Source of the DNA: Pseudomonadota bacterium
GTDB taxonomy: Bacteria; Pseudomonadota; Alphaproteobacteria; Rs-D84
NCBI GenBank assembly: GCA_023402015.1
Contig: JAEXCU010000011.1
Coordinates: forward strand, 10,226 to 74,225
DNA length: 64,000 bases
Direction: 5' to 3'
Position 1 is the first letter of the stretch; each line of letters opens with the position of its first letter. Positions 34,468 through 42,845 of the stretch are shown in pieces. The notes beneath the pieces are model-generated. The model did no database searches, had not been told where the DNA came from, and worked only from the letters and a program-made list of their open reading frames with translations. A program made the translations under genes and the position numbers.

Positions 34468-35892
34468 ATGAATATTCAATTTTCTGATTTAATTGAAAAT
34501 AGTCCCAATGCCCCCGGCGTATATAAAATGTACGATGCGGATGGGACGCTGCTGTACGTGGGCAAAGCCAAGAATATTGCCAATCGTCTGAAACAATATC
34601 TGGACATATCCAAATTGGAACCGCATAAACAGATTATGCGCACGTTGGTCGCACGTGTTGATTGGGAAATAGTCCCGACCGAATCAGATGCATTGGTACG
34701 TGAAGAAGAACTGATTAAAACGCTGAAACCACGATATAACATAATGCTGACCGACGGGAAAATGTATCCGATGCTGGCACTGACCAATCATGAATACCCC
34801 CGGTTATTAAAATTTCGTGGCAAAATATCCCAGCGCAGGGATGTATTCGGTCCATATCCGTCGGTTCTGGCACTGAATGAAACAATCAAGATTTTGCAAA
34901 AGGTATGTCGCCTGCGTACATGCAACGACACATTCATGCGCAACCGCACGCGGCCATGTCTGCTGCATCAAATCGGCCGGTGCAGCGCACCGTGCGTCCT
35001 GCATCAGGCGGATTATTCCCAAAACGTTCATTTGGCACGGCGCATTTTAACCGGGGACAGCCAACCGATTATCGCAGACCTGACCGCGGAAATGCAGAAA
35101 CATTCTGAAAACATGGATTTTGAATCGGCCGCCGTTTGCCGCGATAAAATCGCCGCGTTAACACATACGTCAATAACCGGTCGGCGGCGACCCGCAACGC
35201 ATACAGGTAAAATTGATTGGGACAATACGGTATCTGAATTGGAACAATGGCTGGGGATAAAAATCCAATCCGCGGGCGTGTTTGATAATTCGCACTTGTT
35301 CGGGAAAAGTCCCGTTGGCGCCATGATTGCATTTGGTCATGACGGCTTTATAAAATCTGGATATCGTCATTTTAAATTGCGCGATGCCGCGCGCGCTGGC
35401 AATGATATTGCCATGATGGCCGAATTCGTATCACGCGCCGTGGCACGTGGCCCCAAATTGGATTTAATAATTGTTGACGGCGGAATTGCACAATGGAATA
35501 TCGCACACCAGGTTGCGCCCAACATTCCAATTCTGGGCGTTACCAAGGGCGAAGTTCGCGACGGCGATGAACATTTTATTATGCCGGACGGTACCGTTTA
35601 CCGCGACATGCCCAAAGATTCCAAATTGTTCTTATTACTGCGCGCCGTTCGCGACGAAGCCCACAGATTTGTAATAACATTCCACAGAACCAGACGTGCA
35701 AAAAACATGACCGCATCTGTATTGGATGAAATTGACGGCATCGGTCCAACGCGCAAACATGCCCTGCTGACCCACTTTGGTTCTGTACGCGCAATTGTGG
35801 ACGCGGATTTATCGGCACTGAAACGCGTGCCGGGTCTGGGCAAAGCGGCCGCAGAAAAAATTTATGCATATTTCCATGCCCAGGTGGTATAA
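34468..35892 (+). CDS. uvrC: Excinuclease ABC subunit C (shortened)
   Basis: Nucleotide excision repair nuclease. Order: GIY-YIG domain (APGVYKMYDADGTLLYVGKAKN, residues 13-90), Cys-containing zinc region (GRCSAPCVLHQ), UVR coiled coil (MQKHSENMDFESAAVCRDKI), RNase H-like domain (GVFDNSHLFGKSPVGAM, DLIIVDGGIAQ, FHRTRRAKN) and tandem helix-hairpin-helix (IDGIGPTRKHALLTHFG, RVPGLGKAAAEKIYAYFH). At 474 residues it is over 100 shorter than usual UvrC; the deficit lies between the UVR motif and the RNase H part. Start ATG 34468 is family-consistent. The promoter region overlaps the pilin gene start. Confidence 0.92.
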   Translation: MNIQFSDLIENSPNAPGVYKMYDADGTLLYVGKAKNIANRLKQYLDISKLEPHKQIMRTLVARVDWEIVPTESDALVREEELIKTLKPRYNIMLTDGKMYPMLALTNHEYPRLLKFRGKISQRRDVFGPYPSVLALNETIKILQKVCRLRTCNDTFMRNRTRPCLLHQIGRCSAPCVLHQADYSQNVHLARRILTGDSQPIIADLTAEMQKHSENMDFESAAVCRDKIAALTHTSITGRRRPATHTGKIDWDNTVSELEQWLGIKIQSAGVFDNSHLFGKSPVGAMIAFGHDGFIKSGYRHFKLRDAARAGNDIAMMAEFVSRAVARGPKLDLIIVDGGIAQWNIAHQVAPNIPILGVTKGEVRDGDEHFIMPDGTVYRDMPKDSKLFLLLRAVRDEAHRFVITFHRTRRAKNMTASVLDEIDGIGPTRKHALLTHFGSVRAIVDADLSALKRVPGLGKAAAEKIYAYFHAQVV

Positions 35893-35920
35893 TGCACATA
35901 TTCATATAAAGGAGAAAAAT

Positions 35921-36553
35921 ATGAAATCGTTTGTTAATTTTTTATCTGCATTCCGTATTGCCGCGGCATTTGCAATTATTCCGACCATGCTGGTCGGCTG
36001 GTATTGGATTTCATTCATATTGTACGTACTGGCATCGCTGTCTGATTTCTTTGACGGATGGCTGGCCCGTAAATATGATGTATGCAGTAAAATTGGTGGT
36101 GTTATGGACCACATTGGCGACAAATTGCTGGTTGTGAACACATTAATTGTTCTGGCAATGGTTTTGACTTTCATTCTGCCCATGTTTGTGCCATATACAG
36201 CGCCATGGATGATTATTATCCCTGTTATTCTGATGGTATCACGTGAATTGTATATCAGTGGCCTGCGCGAATTCTTGGGGACACAAAAAATTGAAATGCC
36301 GGTACCCAAGGCACGTTTTTCCATGGGTAAAATAAAGACAACGTTGCAAATGATTGCATCGTCTGCATTGTTGTTGGGATTGTGCATGCCCACTTTGTTT
36401 GGTGTTCCCACATTTGCTGGAACCGCACCATATGCGTTTTTGGTTTTAATGTACGCAGGTATAATTGGCGTGTGGCTGGCGCTGGTTGCATCGGTGTGGA
36501 GTGCGACGCAATACACATTCACATTCTTGGAAAAAATTAAAAAAATAAAATAA
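35921..36553 (+). CDS. pgsA: CDP-diacylglycerol-glycerol-3-phosphate 3-phosphatidyltransferase
   Basis: A 210-residue membrane enzyme that makes phosphatidylglycerol phosphate. The CDP-alcohol phosphotransferase motif DGWLARKYDVCSKIGGVMD..D matches DGxxAR-x8-GxxxDxxxD exactly. Five or six hydrophobic helices. The ribosome site GGAGAAAAAT and ATG 35921 lie 29 bases after the uvrC stop, so the two genes are a unit. Confidence 0.92.
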   Translation: MKSFVNFLSAFRIAAAFAIIPTMLVGWYWISFILYVLASLSDFFDGWLARKYDVCSKIGGVMDHIGDKLLVVNTLIVLAMVLTFILPMFVPYTAPWMIIIPVILMVSRELYISGLREFLGTQKIEMPVPKARFSMGKIKTTLQMIASSALLLGLCMPTLFGVPTFAGTAPYAFLVLMYAGIIGVWLALVASVWSATQYTFTFLEKIKKIK

Positions 36554-36561
36554 TACGAATT

Positions 36562-36625
36562 GGCCGGCAAATGCCGGCCTTTTTATTACCTGGCCCGCAG
36601 CAAATGCGGGCTTGATTTTATATGC
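36562..36625 (+). terminator. Two consecutive hairpins after pgsA
   Basis: GGCCGGC/GCCGGCC followed by T run (36562-36587), then GCCCGC/GCGGGC (36593-36611). The second overlaps the candidate promoter (TTGATT, 17 bases, TTTAAT) of leader copy C. Confidence 0.7.
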
Positions 36626-36639
36626 ATTTGCTGATTTAA

Positions 36640-36836
36640 TAAACAAATGAATCAGGGATACCTGGTTTGGGGTGTCGAAACCCGGAAATTGGCGTTCTGG
36701 CAACAGAATGAAAAATGTCTCCAACGGATTAATCCGGTTGGAGGGTTGTGAATAATGCGTTCGCGCAAAATAAGCACACTATACCAATTTATAGTTTCGA
36801 ACCTCCAACCGCCCTTAAAAACGGCGGTGTTTTTCT
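36640..36836 (+). ncRNA. Type 1 leader RNA, copy C
   Basis: 5' hairpin CAGG/CCTG; GGGGTGTCGAAACCC (36669-36683); CTCCAAC (36719-36725), which can form CTCCAACGGAT/ATCCGGTTGGAG with the next arm; P1 GGTTGGAGG (36736-36744) with CCTCCAACC (36802-36810); inner TGCG/CGCA hairpin; CTAT/ATAG hairpin; terminator ACCGCC/GGCGGT (36808-36813, 36823-36828) with T run. Three bases are shared by P1 and the terminator. This copy shows the competing hairpin most clearly. Confidence 0.75.
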
Positions 36837-36861
36837 TAACAAAAACGCGGAGAAAAAAACT

Positions 36862-37335
36862 ATGAAACTTTTTTACATCTTTATCATACCGTTGTTGTAC
36901 ACAACATCTGCAAATGCGCTGTGTGCATCGGACACGGAAATCACCACAGAAATACCAAACGGAAAAATTGTACGCAGAGATTGCGCATACGTTGCGCCCA
37001 ATTGTTCCGGCACATGTCCATGTTGCAGAACATCGCCAGTTTATACATGTACATGCAACAGTGGATATTACGCAACCGGTGGCGGAACCACCAATTGTAC
37101 ATGTAATGCATGTCCGACAAACAGCACCTGCACCAGTGCCACCAGTTTTACATGCAATGTCGGATATTATAAAAATGGCGTTGTTTGTTCGCGATGTCCA
37201 TCGTCGTACGGTGTGGACGGGACAACCACGCGCGGTGCAACATCCATAACCAAATGTTATTTACCGTCCGGCACAATCGGCACAGATACATCAGGTGATT
37301 TTGCATATTCTGAAAATTGCTTTTATTCAGAATAA
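36862..37335 (+). CDS. Cys-rich secreted protein (family member 6)
   Basis: A 157-residue protein: signal peptide MKLFYIFIIPLLYTTSANA, then many Cys pairs (CAYVAPNCSGTCPCCRTSPVYTC), GYYATGGGTTNCTCNACP repeats and the family end CSRCPSSYG, TSITKCYLPSGT, TDTSGDFAYSENCFYSE. EGF-like in appearance, with spacing typical of the window's family. Start ATG 36862 follows GCGGAGAAA. A strong terminator overlaps its stop. Confidence 0.78.
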   Translation: MKLFYIFIIPLLYTTSANALCASDTEITTEIPNGKIVRRDCAYVAPNCSGTCPCCRTSPVYTCTCNSGYYATGGGTTNCTCNACPTNSTCTSATSFTCNVGYYKNGVVCSRCPSSYGVDGTTTRGATSITKCYLPSGTIGTDTSGDFAYSENCFYSE

Positions 37336-37378
37336 AAAACGCGCTATGTGCAATAAATCATGCACATAGCGCGTTTTT
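37335..37378. terminator. Strong bidirectional terminator
   Basis: Perfect 18-bp stem, AAAAACGCGCTATGTGCA with its complement, between the converging Cys-rich gene and dnaJ. Confidence 0.9.
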
Positions 37379-37398
37379 ATGCATTTATTTTTTTGATG

Positions 37399-38535
37399 TT
37401 AAAACCAACCTTTTTTGTCCGATTTAGTTCCGGCGAATTCGTTCAATATTTTCTTTTGTTTTTCATTCAGTTTCGTCGGAATGCGAATCGCAACCGTGAT
37501 ATACATATCACCAAAACTGCCCGCACGACGACCTGGCATTCCATGTCCACGGACACGTAATTTTTCACCAACCTGGGTTCCGGCCGGAACCTTGACGGAC
37601 AATTTCTTGTCATCAATTGTTTCAACCTCTATCTCGCCACCCAGGGCCAATGTTGTAAATGGAATTTCCATTCTGGTTATTAAATCGCTGCCCATGCGTT
37701 CAAAACGTTTGTCGGGACGAACACGCACATCCAGGTAAAAATCACCGGCCGGTGCACCACCCTGGCCTGCTTCGCCCTGGCCGGGCAAACGCAAACGCGC
37801 ACCATCTTCTATGCCGGCGGGTATTTTAACTTCCAGCGTTCTGCTTTTATGGACCGTCCCTGTACCGTCGCATTCGCTGCATTTCTTATCAATTTTGTGT
37901 CCCAAACCATTACAGTCCGGACACGGTGTTTCCACGGCAAAGAATCCCTGGTTTGTGTGAACATATCCGGTGCCACCACACCGCGCGCAATCAGGCGCCG
38001 GTTTGCCATCCGCCGTACCATTGCCATTGCATTTTTCACATGCAACATCACTGGAAAATTTAACAGTGTGGGTTGTGCCAAAATATGCATCACGCAGGTC
38101 AATTACAACCTCGTCCAATAAATCGCGCCCGCCACGTTGGGCGCGACCACGTGGTGCACCACCGCCAAAATCGCCAAAGCCAAAACCACGCATCGCCTCG
38201 CGCAGAATGTCTTCCATTCCGTTGCCACCGCCCATATCAAAACGAAAGGCCCCATTTCCAAATGGATTTGCACCACCACCGAAACCACCGCCCGCAGATG
38301 CCCCGTTGCCGCCGGCAAATGCCGCATCACCAAACCTGTCATATGCCGCACGTTTTTGCGGGTCCTTTAAAATATCAAATGCGTTGTTGACTTCTTTGAA
38401 CTTTTCTTCGGCGCTTTTATCCCCGGGATTTTTATCCGGATGATATTTCATAACCAATTTATGATATGCCTTTTTAATATCGGCATCCGATGCGTCGCGC
38501 GCAACACCCAAAACTTCATAAGGATTTTTGTTCAT
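37399..38535 (-). CDS. dnaJ: Chaperone protein DnaJ
   Basis: Hsp40 co-chaperone (378 residues) that feeds substrates to DnaK. The J-domain has YHKLVMKYHPDKNPGD (HPD at residues 33-35). A Gly/Phe-rich region follows (GGGFGGGANPFGNG), then four CxxCxGxG zinc repeats (CEKCNGNG, CARCGGTG, CPDCNGLG, CSECDGTG) and the C-terminal substrate domains. dnaK is not adjacent. Confidence 0.96.
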   Translation of the reverse strand: MNKNPYEVLGVARDASDADIKKAYHKLVMKYHPDKNPGDKSAEEKFKEVNNAFDILKDPQKRAAYDRFGDAAFAGGNGASAGGGFGGGANPFGNGAFRFDMGGGNGMEDILREAMRGFGFGDFGGGAPRGRAQRGGRDLLDEVVIDLRDAYFGTTHTVKFSSDVACEKCNGNGTADGKPAPDCARCGGTGYVHTNQGFFAVETPCPDCNGLGHKIDKKCSECDGTGTVHKSRTLEVKIPAGIEDGARLRLPGQGEAGQGGAPAGDFYLDVRVRPDKRFERMGSDLITRMEIPFTTLALGGEIEVETIDDKKLSVKVPAGTQVGEKLRVRGHGMPGRRAGSFGDMYITVAIRIPTKLNEKQKKILNEFAGTKSDKKGWF

Positions 38536-38660
38536 TTATCATCGCCCAATGTTATTATGTACCGAAATATATAAGTCTATTATACTAAAAATCAAGCCCA
38601 ATTGAAAACACATGAACGAAAAAAACATGCGGTACGGAAAACAAACCTGATGTTATCGGA

Positions 38661-39260
38661 TTATTTTCTGCGTTCCAAATAATTTGCAAATTCCTGCAAC
38701 GTCATAAATGTCCGCGCCCCCAATTCATCTTTGGCACGGCGCCACAAAGACGCTTTATCGGATATCAGTACGGGATTCATACGCAAATCGTGCGCAATTA
38801 CCAAATTTTCCAATTGGTTATCAACAACATATATATCTGAATTCACATTTGCCGCATTAACATTTGACAGATATGCACGTTTGGATTGCAAAGGACTGAT
38901 TAATTCATAATGCGCAACCAAATCCATTGTCCGCCATTGCGTGCGATAATGATTTTCCATGTCGCTGACACGGGCGGGAAATGCACTGCGCGAACAAACA
39001 TTCAATTGGGTATTGGGAATATTTGCAATTTTCTGAATCGCGGAAAACGCACCCGGAATTGGCAATGCATCACGCGCACTGTCATACACAACATCGGATA
39101 AATTTTGTTCGATAAATTTTTTACCAAGGCCCGTTTTATAGCACATAAACAATGCCGCAGACTTTGCCAAGTTATATTTCATCAAAGAAGATTGTATCAC
39201 CATTCTGTCTATGGGATAAAAAACAACACCATGTAAATCTAAGATTACAATTTTTTTCAT
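38661..39260 (-). CDS. HAD-like hydrolase
   Basis: A 199-residue cytoplasmic protein of the haloacid dehalogenase superfamily: motif I ILDLHGVVF has Asp but His in place of the second Asp (DxH), motif II is LNVCSRSAF, and DIYVVDNQLENLVIAHDL is motif III/IV with one clear Asp. The cap domain lies between residues 20-80. DxH in motif I suggests a non-phosphatase or altered specificity. Neighbours do not help. Confidence 0.65.
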   Translation of the reverse strand: MKKIVILDLHGVVFYPIDRMVIQSSLMKYNLAKSAALFMCYKTGLGKKFIEQNLSDVVYDSARDALPIPGAFSAIQKIANIPNTQLNVCSRSAFPARVSDMENHYRTQWRTMDLVAHYELISPLQSKRAYLSNVNAANVNSDIYVVDNQLENLVIAHDLRMNPVLISDKASLWRRAKDELGARTFMTLQEFANYLERRK

Positions 39261-39417
39261 ACAACGACCCTTGGTTTCTAATTTTTAGCCCGGCCATTAT
39301 ACAAATCGCCCGATTTTTGTCAACCTGGATTTTTTCTGCATATAATGGCAGAATTTGGCCGGTTGGCGAATTGTTTCACTTGCGCAAAAACAAATTTTGC
39401 GCTAATAATATTACGCT

Positions 39418-41397
39418 ATGACAGAAAAAAATACACACACTTATGATGCATCAGATATCCAGGTTCTGGAAGGGTTGGAACCCGTCCGTCTGCGTCCGGG
39501 TATGTACATCGGCGGCACCGATGAAAAGGCCTGGCACCATTTGCCCGTGGAAATCATGGACAACGCGATTGACGAAGCGGTTGCCGGATTCGCCAAGAAA
39601 ATCACCGTAAACCTGATTGATTCTAAAACAATTGAAATTACCGATGACGGTCGCGGTATTCCGGTGGACGAACATCCAAAATATCCGGGTAAATCCGCAC
39701 TGGAAGTTATTTTGACCACCCTGCATTCGGGCGGCAAATTCAATAATAATGTATATAAAACCAGTGGCGGCCTGCACGGCGTGGGCAGTGCGGTGGTAAA
39801 TGCCCTGTCATCTGAAATGATTGTTGATATTTCCCGCGATGGGTATGAATGGCGGCAAACTTTTTCACGCGGTCTGCCAACATCCACGATGACACGCGGC
39901 AAAGAAACCAAGAACCACGGCACAAAAATCCGATTTACCCTGGACGACGACATATTCGGCGCATCGGCAGTTTTTAAACCAATTAAAATTTATCGCATGG
40001 CGCGCGCCAAGGCATTCTTGTCGCGTGGGGTTAAAATTGATTGGCAATGCAATCCCGAACTGTTGACCGAGGATATGGAAATCCCGGTTCAAAAAACATT
40101 TTATTACCCCAACGGCGTGGCCGATTTTCTGGAAGAAAAAACAAACGCCAAGCCGCGCATTTTGCCCCGCATATTCAGTGGTAGCGTGGATTTCCCAGAT
40201 GATTCGGGACGCGTGGAATGGGCATTGACGTTTTTAACCGATGAAAATGGCGCCGCATCCGATGACGGATTCTTTGCATCATACTGCAACACCATTGCAA
40301 CAATTGACGGCGGAACGCATGAAACCGGGTTTAAATCTGCAATAACCAAGGGTATCAAGGCATACGGCGAAAAGGTTAATAACAAGGCCGCATCCACAAT
40401 AATCGGCGACGACGTATTTGATTCTGTGGCGGCAATTGTATCTGTATTTTACAAAACACCGCAATTCTTGGGTCAGACCAAGGAAAAACTGTCTAACCCG
40501 GAAATTGCACGTTATACCGAAAATGCTTTGCGCGATCCGTGGGATATTTTCCTGGCATCTGATCCGAAAACTGCAAACGCGGTGTTGGATTTTGTAATTA
40601 ATTTGGCAAATGCGCGTATTAAAACCAAACAGGTCAAAGAAATCGCGCGTAAAACACCAACAAAACGCGCACGCATGCCGGCAAAACTGGCCGACTGTTC
40701 CAAACACGGTATCGCCGGCACGGAATTATTCCTGGTTGAGGGCGAATCGGCCGGTGGAACCGCAAAACAGGCGCGCGATCGCGCGACCCAGGCAATTATG
40801 CCCCTGCGCGGGAAAGTATTAAACGTAATTTCAAATTCTGACGAACGATTTGGCGCGAACAAAGAATTGAATGAATTAATTGACATTATCGGTGCCGGCA
40901 CGGCCAAGGATTGGGACGACAGCAAATTGCGGTATGAAAAAATTATTGTCATGACCGATGCCGACGTTGACGGCAGTCATATTGCATCACTGTTAATGGC
41001 GTTCTTTTACCACCACATGCCCCAATTGATTTATGGTGGCCATTTATATTTGTCTTGCCCGCCATTGTATAAACTGACCTGTGGTACCGAATCGCGTTAT
41101 GTTGACACAGACGAAGAATTGGAAGAATTGCAGAACGGCAAATACAAAAATAAAAAAGTGGAAATTTCCCGGTTTAAAGGTTTGGGTGAAATGATGCCGA
41201 ACCAGTTAAAGGAAACAACCATGTCGCCAAAAACCCGTCGTCTGATTCGTGTTGAATTGCCGCCACGCACCGACGAAGGCGCCGAAGACACGGAAAAGAC
41301 ACGCACAATTGTTTCCGAACTGATGGGCAAGAAACCCGAATTCCGATTCCGTTTTATCACCGAACATGCCCAATTTGTCAAAGACCTGTTTGTGTAA
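39418..41397 (+). CDS. parE: DNA topoisomerase IV subunit B
   Basis: 659 residues. GHKL ATPase: IMDNAIDEAVAGF (Glu of the Bergerat fold), TDDGRGIP, GGLHGVGSAVVNAL; transducer domain; TOPRIM with LVEGESAGGTAKQARD and MTDADVDGSHI; C-terminal FKGLGEMMPNQLKETTM. It decatenates chromosomes together with ParC, which is not in the window. gyrB is a near relative; absence of the long GyrB insertion and the HE[T]GFKSAITKG region favour ParE. Start at ATG 39418 is weakly supported by upstream sequence. Confidence 0.92.
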   Translation: MTEKNTHTYDASDIQVLEGLEPVRLRPGMYIGGTDEKAWHHLPVEIMDNAIDEAVAGFAKKITVNLIDSKTIEITDDGRGIPVDEHPKYPGKSALEVILTTLHSGGKFNNNVYKTSGGLHGVGSAVVNALSSEMIVDISRDGYEWRQTFSRGLPTSTMTRGKETKNHGTKIRFTLDDDIFGASAVFKPIKIYRMARAKAFLSRGVKIDWQCNPELLTEDMEIPVQKTFYYPNGVADFLEEKTNAKPRILPRIFSGSVDFPDDSGRVEWALTFLTDENGAASDDGFFASYCNTIATIDGGTHETGFKSAITKGIKAYGEKVNNKAASTIIGDDVFDSVAAIVSVFYKTPQFLGQTKEKLSNPEIARYTENALRDPWDIFLASDPKTANAVLDFVINLANARIKTKQVKEIARKTPTKRARMPAKLADCSKHGIAGTELFLVEGESAGGTAKQARDRATQAIMPLRGKVLNVISNSDERFGANKELNELIDIIGAGTAKDWDDSKLRYEKIIVMTDADVDGSHIASLLMAFFYHHMPQLIYGGHLYLSCPPLYKLTCGTESRYVDTDEELEELQNGKYKNKKVEISRFKGLGEMMPNQLKETTMSPKTRRLIRVELPPRTDEGAEDTEKTRTIVSELMGKKPEFRFRFITEHAQFVKDLFV

Positions 41398-41398
41398 T

Positions 41399-41683
41399 AT
41401 GAAAACATTGCACCTGGTTTTAAAGGGTATTTGGTACGATAAAATCGCCGGTGGCGAAAAAACATGCGAATATCGTGAATGCAAAGATTATTGGAATGCA
41501 CGTTTTATACGCGCAGATGATGCGGCACCCTGCCCTTATAAAATTGTACGTTTCCGTCGCGGATATGGCGCAAATGCCCCAACAATGGAATTTGAAATAT
41601 TAGATATCTTCATTTGCGAAACACCCAATGATTTGGGACTGCCCCGTTGCTGGGCAATAAAAATGGGAAAACGTTTAAAATGA
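41399..41683 (+). CDS. ASCH-like (PUA-fold) small protein
   Basis: A 94-residue protein starting MKTLHLVLKGIWYDKIAGGEKTCEYRECKDYW, the hallmark of ASCH/DUF3850-type domains, which bind RNA or modified nucleotides. The aromatic and acidic residues of that motif are intact. It starts one base after the parE stop, so it is translated from the parE message, and overlaps the next gene by four bases. Role unknown. Confidence 0.75.
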   Translation: MKTLHLVLKGIWYDKIAGGEKTCEYRECKDYWNARFIRADDAAPCPYKIVRFRRGYGANAPTMEFEILDIFICETPNDLGLPRCWAIKMGKRLK

Positions 41684-41922
41684 ACGAGAAAATAAATCCC
41701 CAACTTCTGCATACAACAAATGGCGGCGCAATACGCGTAAAACGCAACCTGGGCCTGGCGCCGGATACTGATGTCGTAAAATGGTGCCAGAATGTATTGC
41801 GCGACAATACAAATTTCACAATTTCCCGGCGCGGGAAAAATTTTTATGTACATGACGAAAATTACATAATCACAATTAATGCGCACAGCAATACAATTAT
41901 TACGGCACATAAAATAAATTAA
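41680..41922 (+). CDS. DUF3781-like small protein
   Basis: An 80-residue protein: MNEKINPQLLHTTNGGAIRVKRNL, then DVVKWCQNVL, ISRRGKNFYVHDENYIITIN and NTIITAHK, the pattern I recall for DUF3781. Its start overlaps the ASCH-like gene (ATGA), so the two are co-translated. Family role is unknown; the two small genes may be a module that came with phage-like DNA. Confidence 0.7.
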   Translation: MNEKINPQLLHTTNGGAIRVKRNLGLAPDTDVVKWCQNVLRDNTNFTISRRGKNFYVHDENYIITINAHSNTIITAHKIN

Positions 41923-41941
41923 GCCCCCCCCTATCCAATAC

Positions 41942-41969
41942 TTGACAATTATTTATTTTGTATTATATT
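41942..41969 (+). promoter_or_regulatory. Sigma70-like promoter
   Basis: TTGACA (41942-41947), 16 bases, TATATT, in front of the hypothetical gene at 42004. Confidence 0.65.
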
Positions 41970-42003
41970 TTGATTATGATTAAAACAACCCAAGGGGAAC
42001 CAA

Positions 42004-42525
42004 ATGTCGTTTTTAAGTGATAACCAAGGAATCAATCAGCCAAAACCTGCAAATACCGCTGTTATCAAAACCGCACGCAATTTAAAGGCAACACATAAAA
42101 AGAAAAATACAATGGTGATTAAATATTCACCATTTTGCGATGCAACATTATTTGGTGGCCGTCGGAACATACCTTTGGCCGTCGTTAAAAGAAACGGTGT
42201 TCCCGTTCAGAACGAATCTGATTTTATGACTTTAACAGAATTTCCCAACCCATGCGCATATAATATGGCGGTTGAATATAAAGTATTGTCGCCGGTTATG
42301 GGTGAATTGGCACGAACAATTACAGAATACCTGGACAAAGAAACCGGTCAACCGGTATTAATGTTGTTCCCGACAACCGATGTATATGTATATGACGGAT
42401 TTGAAAATAATTATATGGAACGCCTGAATCATGCATCACGCCGTGATTTTTATTACCAGGTTAACAGACTCAGCCAATTAATTGACACAGCCATAAGAAA
42501 CGAAATGCAAAAGAAAAGAAATTAA
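42004..42525 (+). CDS. Hypothetical protein
   Basis: 173 residues, soluble, not recognised. A basic N-terminal third (KTARNLKATHKKKNTMVIKY) precedes a mixed domain with TEFPNPCAYNMAVEYKVL and GQPVLMLFPTTDVYVYDGFE, ending in a helical, charged stretch (RDFYYQVNRLSQLIDTAIRNE). AAGGGGAACCAA is a good ribosome site. It has its own promoter and terminator. Confidence 0.6.
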   Translation: MSFLSDNQGINQPKPANTAVIKTARNLKATHKKKNTMVIKYSPFCDATLFGGRRNIPLAVVKRNGVPVQNESDFMTLTEFPNPCAYNMAVEYKVLSPVMGELARTITEYLDKETGQPVLMLFPTTDVYVYDGFENNYMERLNHASRRDFYYQVNRLSQLIDTAIRNEMQKKRN

Positions 42526-42540
42526 TATCAATTAAAACAT

Positions 42541-42566
42541 AAAAACACCGCATCGCGGTGTTTTTA
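42541..42566 (+). terminator. Intrinsic terminator
   Basis: AACACCGC/GCGGTGTT stem with AT loop, T run. Confidence 0.8.
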
Positions 42567-42585
42567 TTATTTCACTTTCTTATTA

Positions 42586-42845
42586 TTAATGAATACCCAC
42601 GCGGAACTGGTCGCCCCAACCGGCAACAACCTGGCCGCCAACGGTGCATTGGATATCTTCGAAGCCATTTGCAACCTGGTTCTTTTTTATTACATTACTG
42701 GTGATTAAACCGCCCGCAGTTCCCAATACAACACCTGCAACTGAATCGGATAATAAACGCGTACTGTTGAATTTACCTTCCTCGGTCTTCCATACCGTGC
42801 GTTCAAAATCTGATTTCTGCGTGTTTATTTTCTTTATTGTTTCTT
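42586..42845. repeat. Inverted repeat arm, left
   Basis: About 255 bp at the 3' end of this gene match 45315-45574 on the opposite strand with only scattered differences (by eye), encoding the shared C-terminal 85 residues. Confidence 0.85.
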
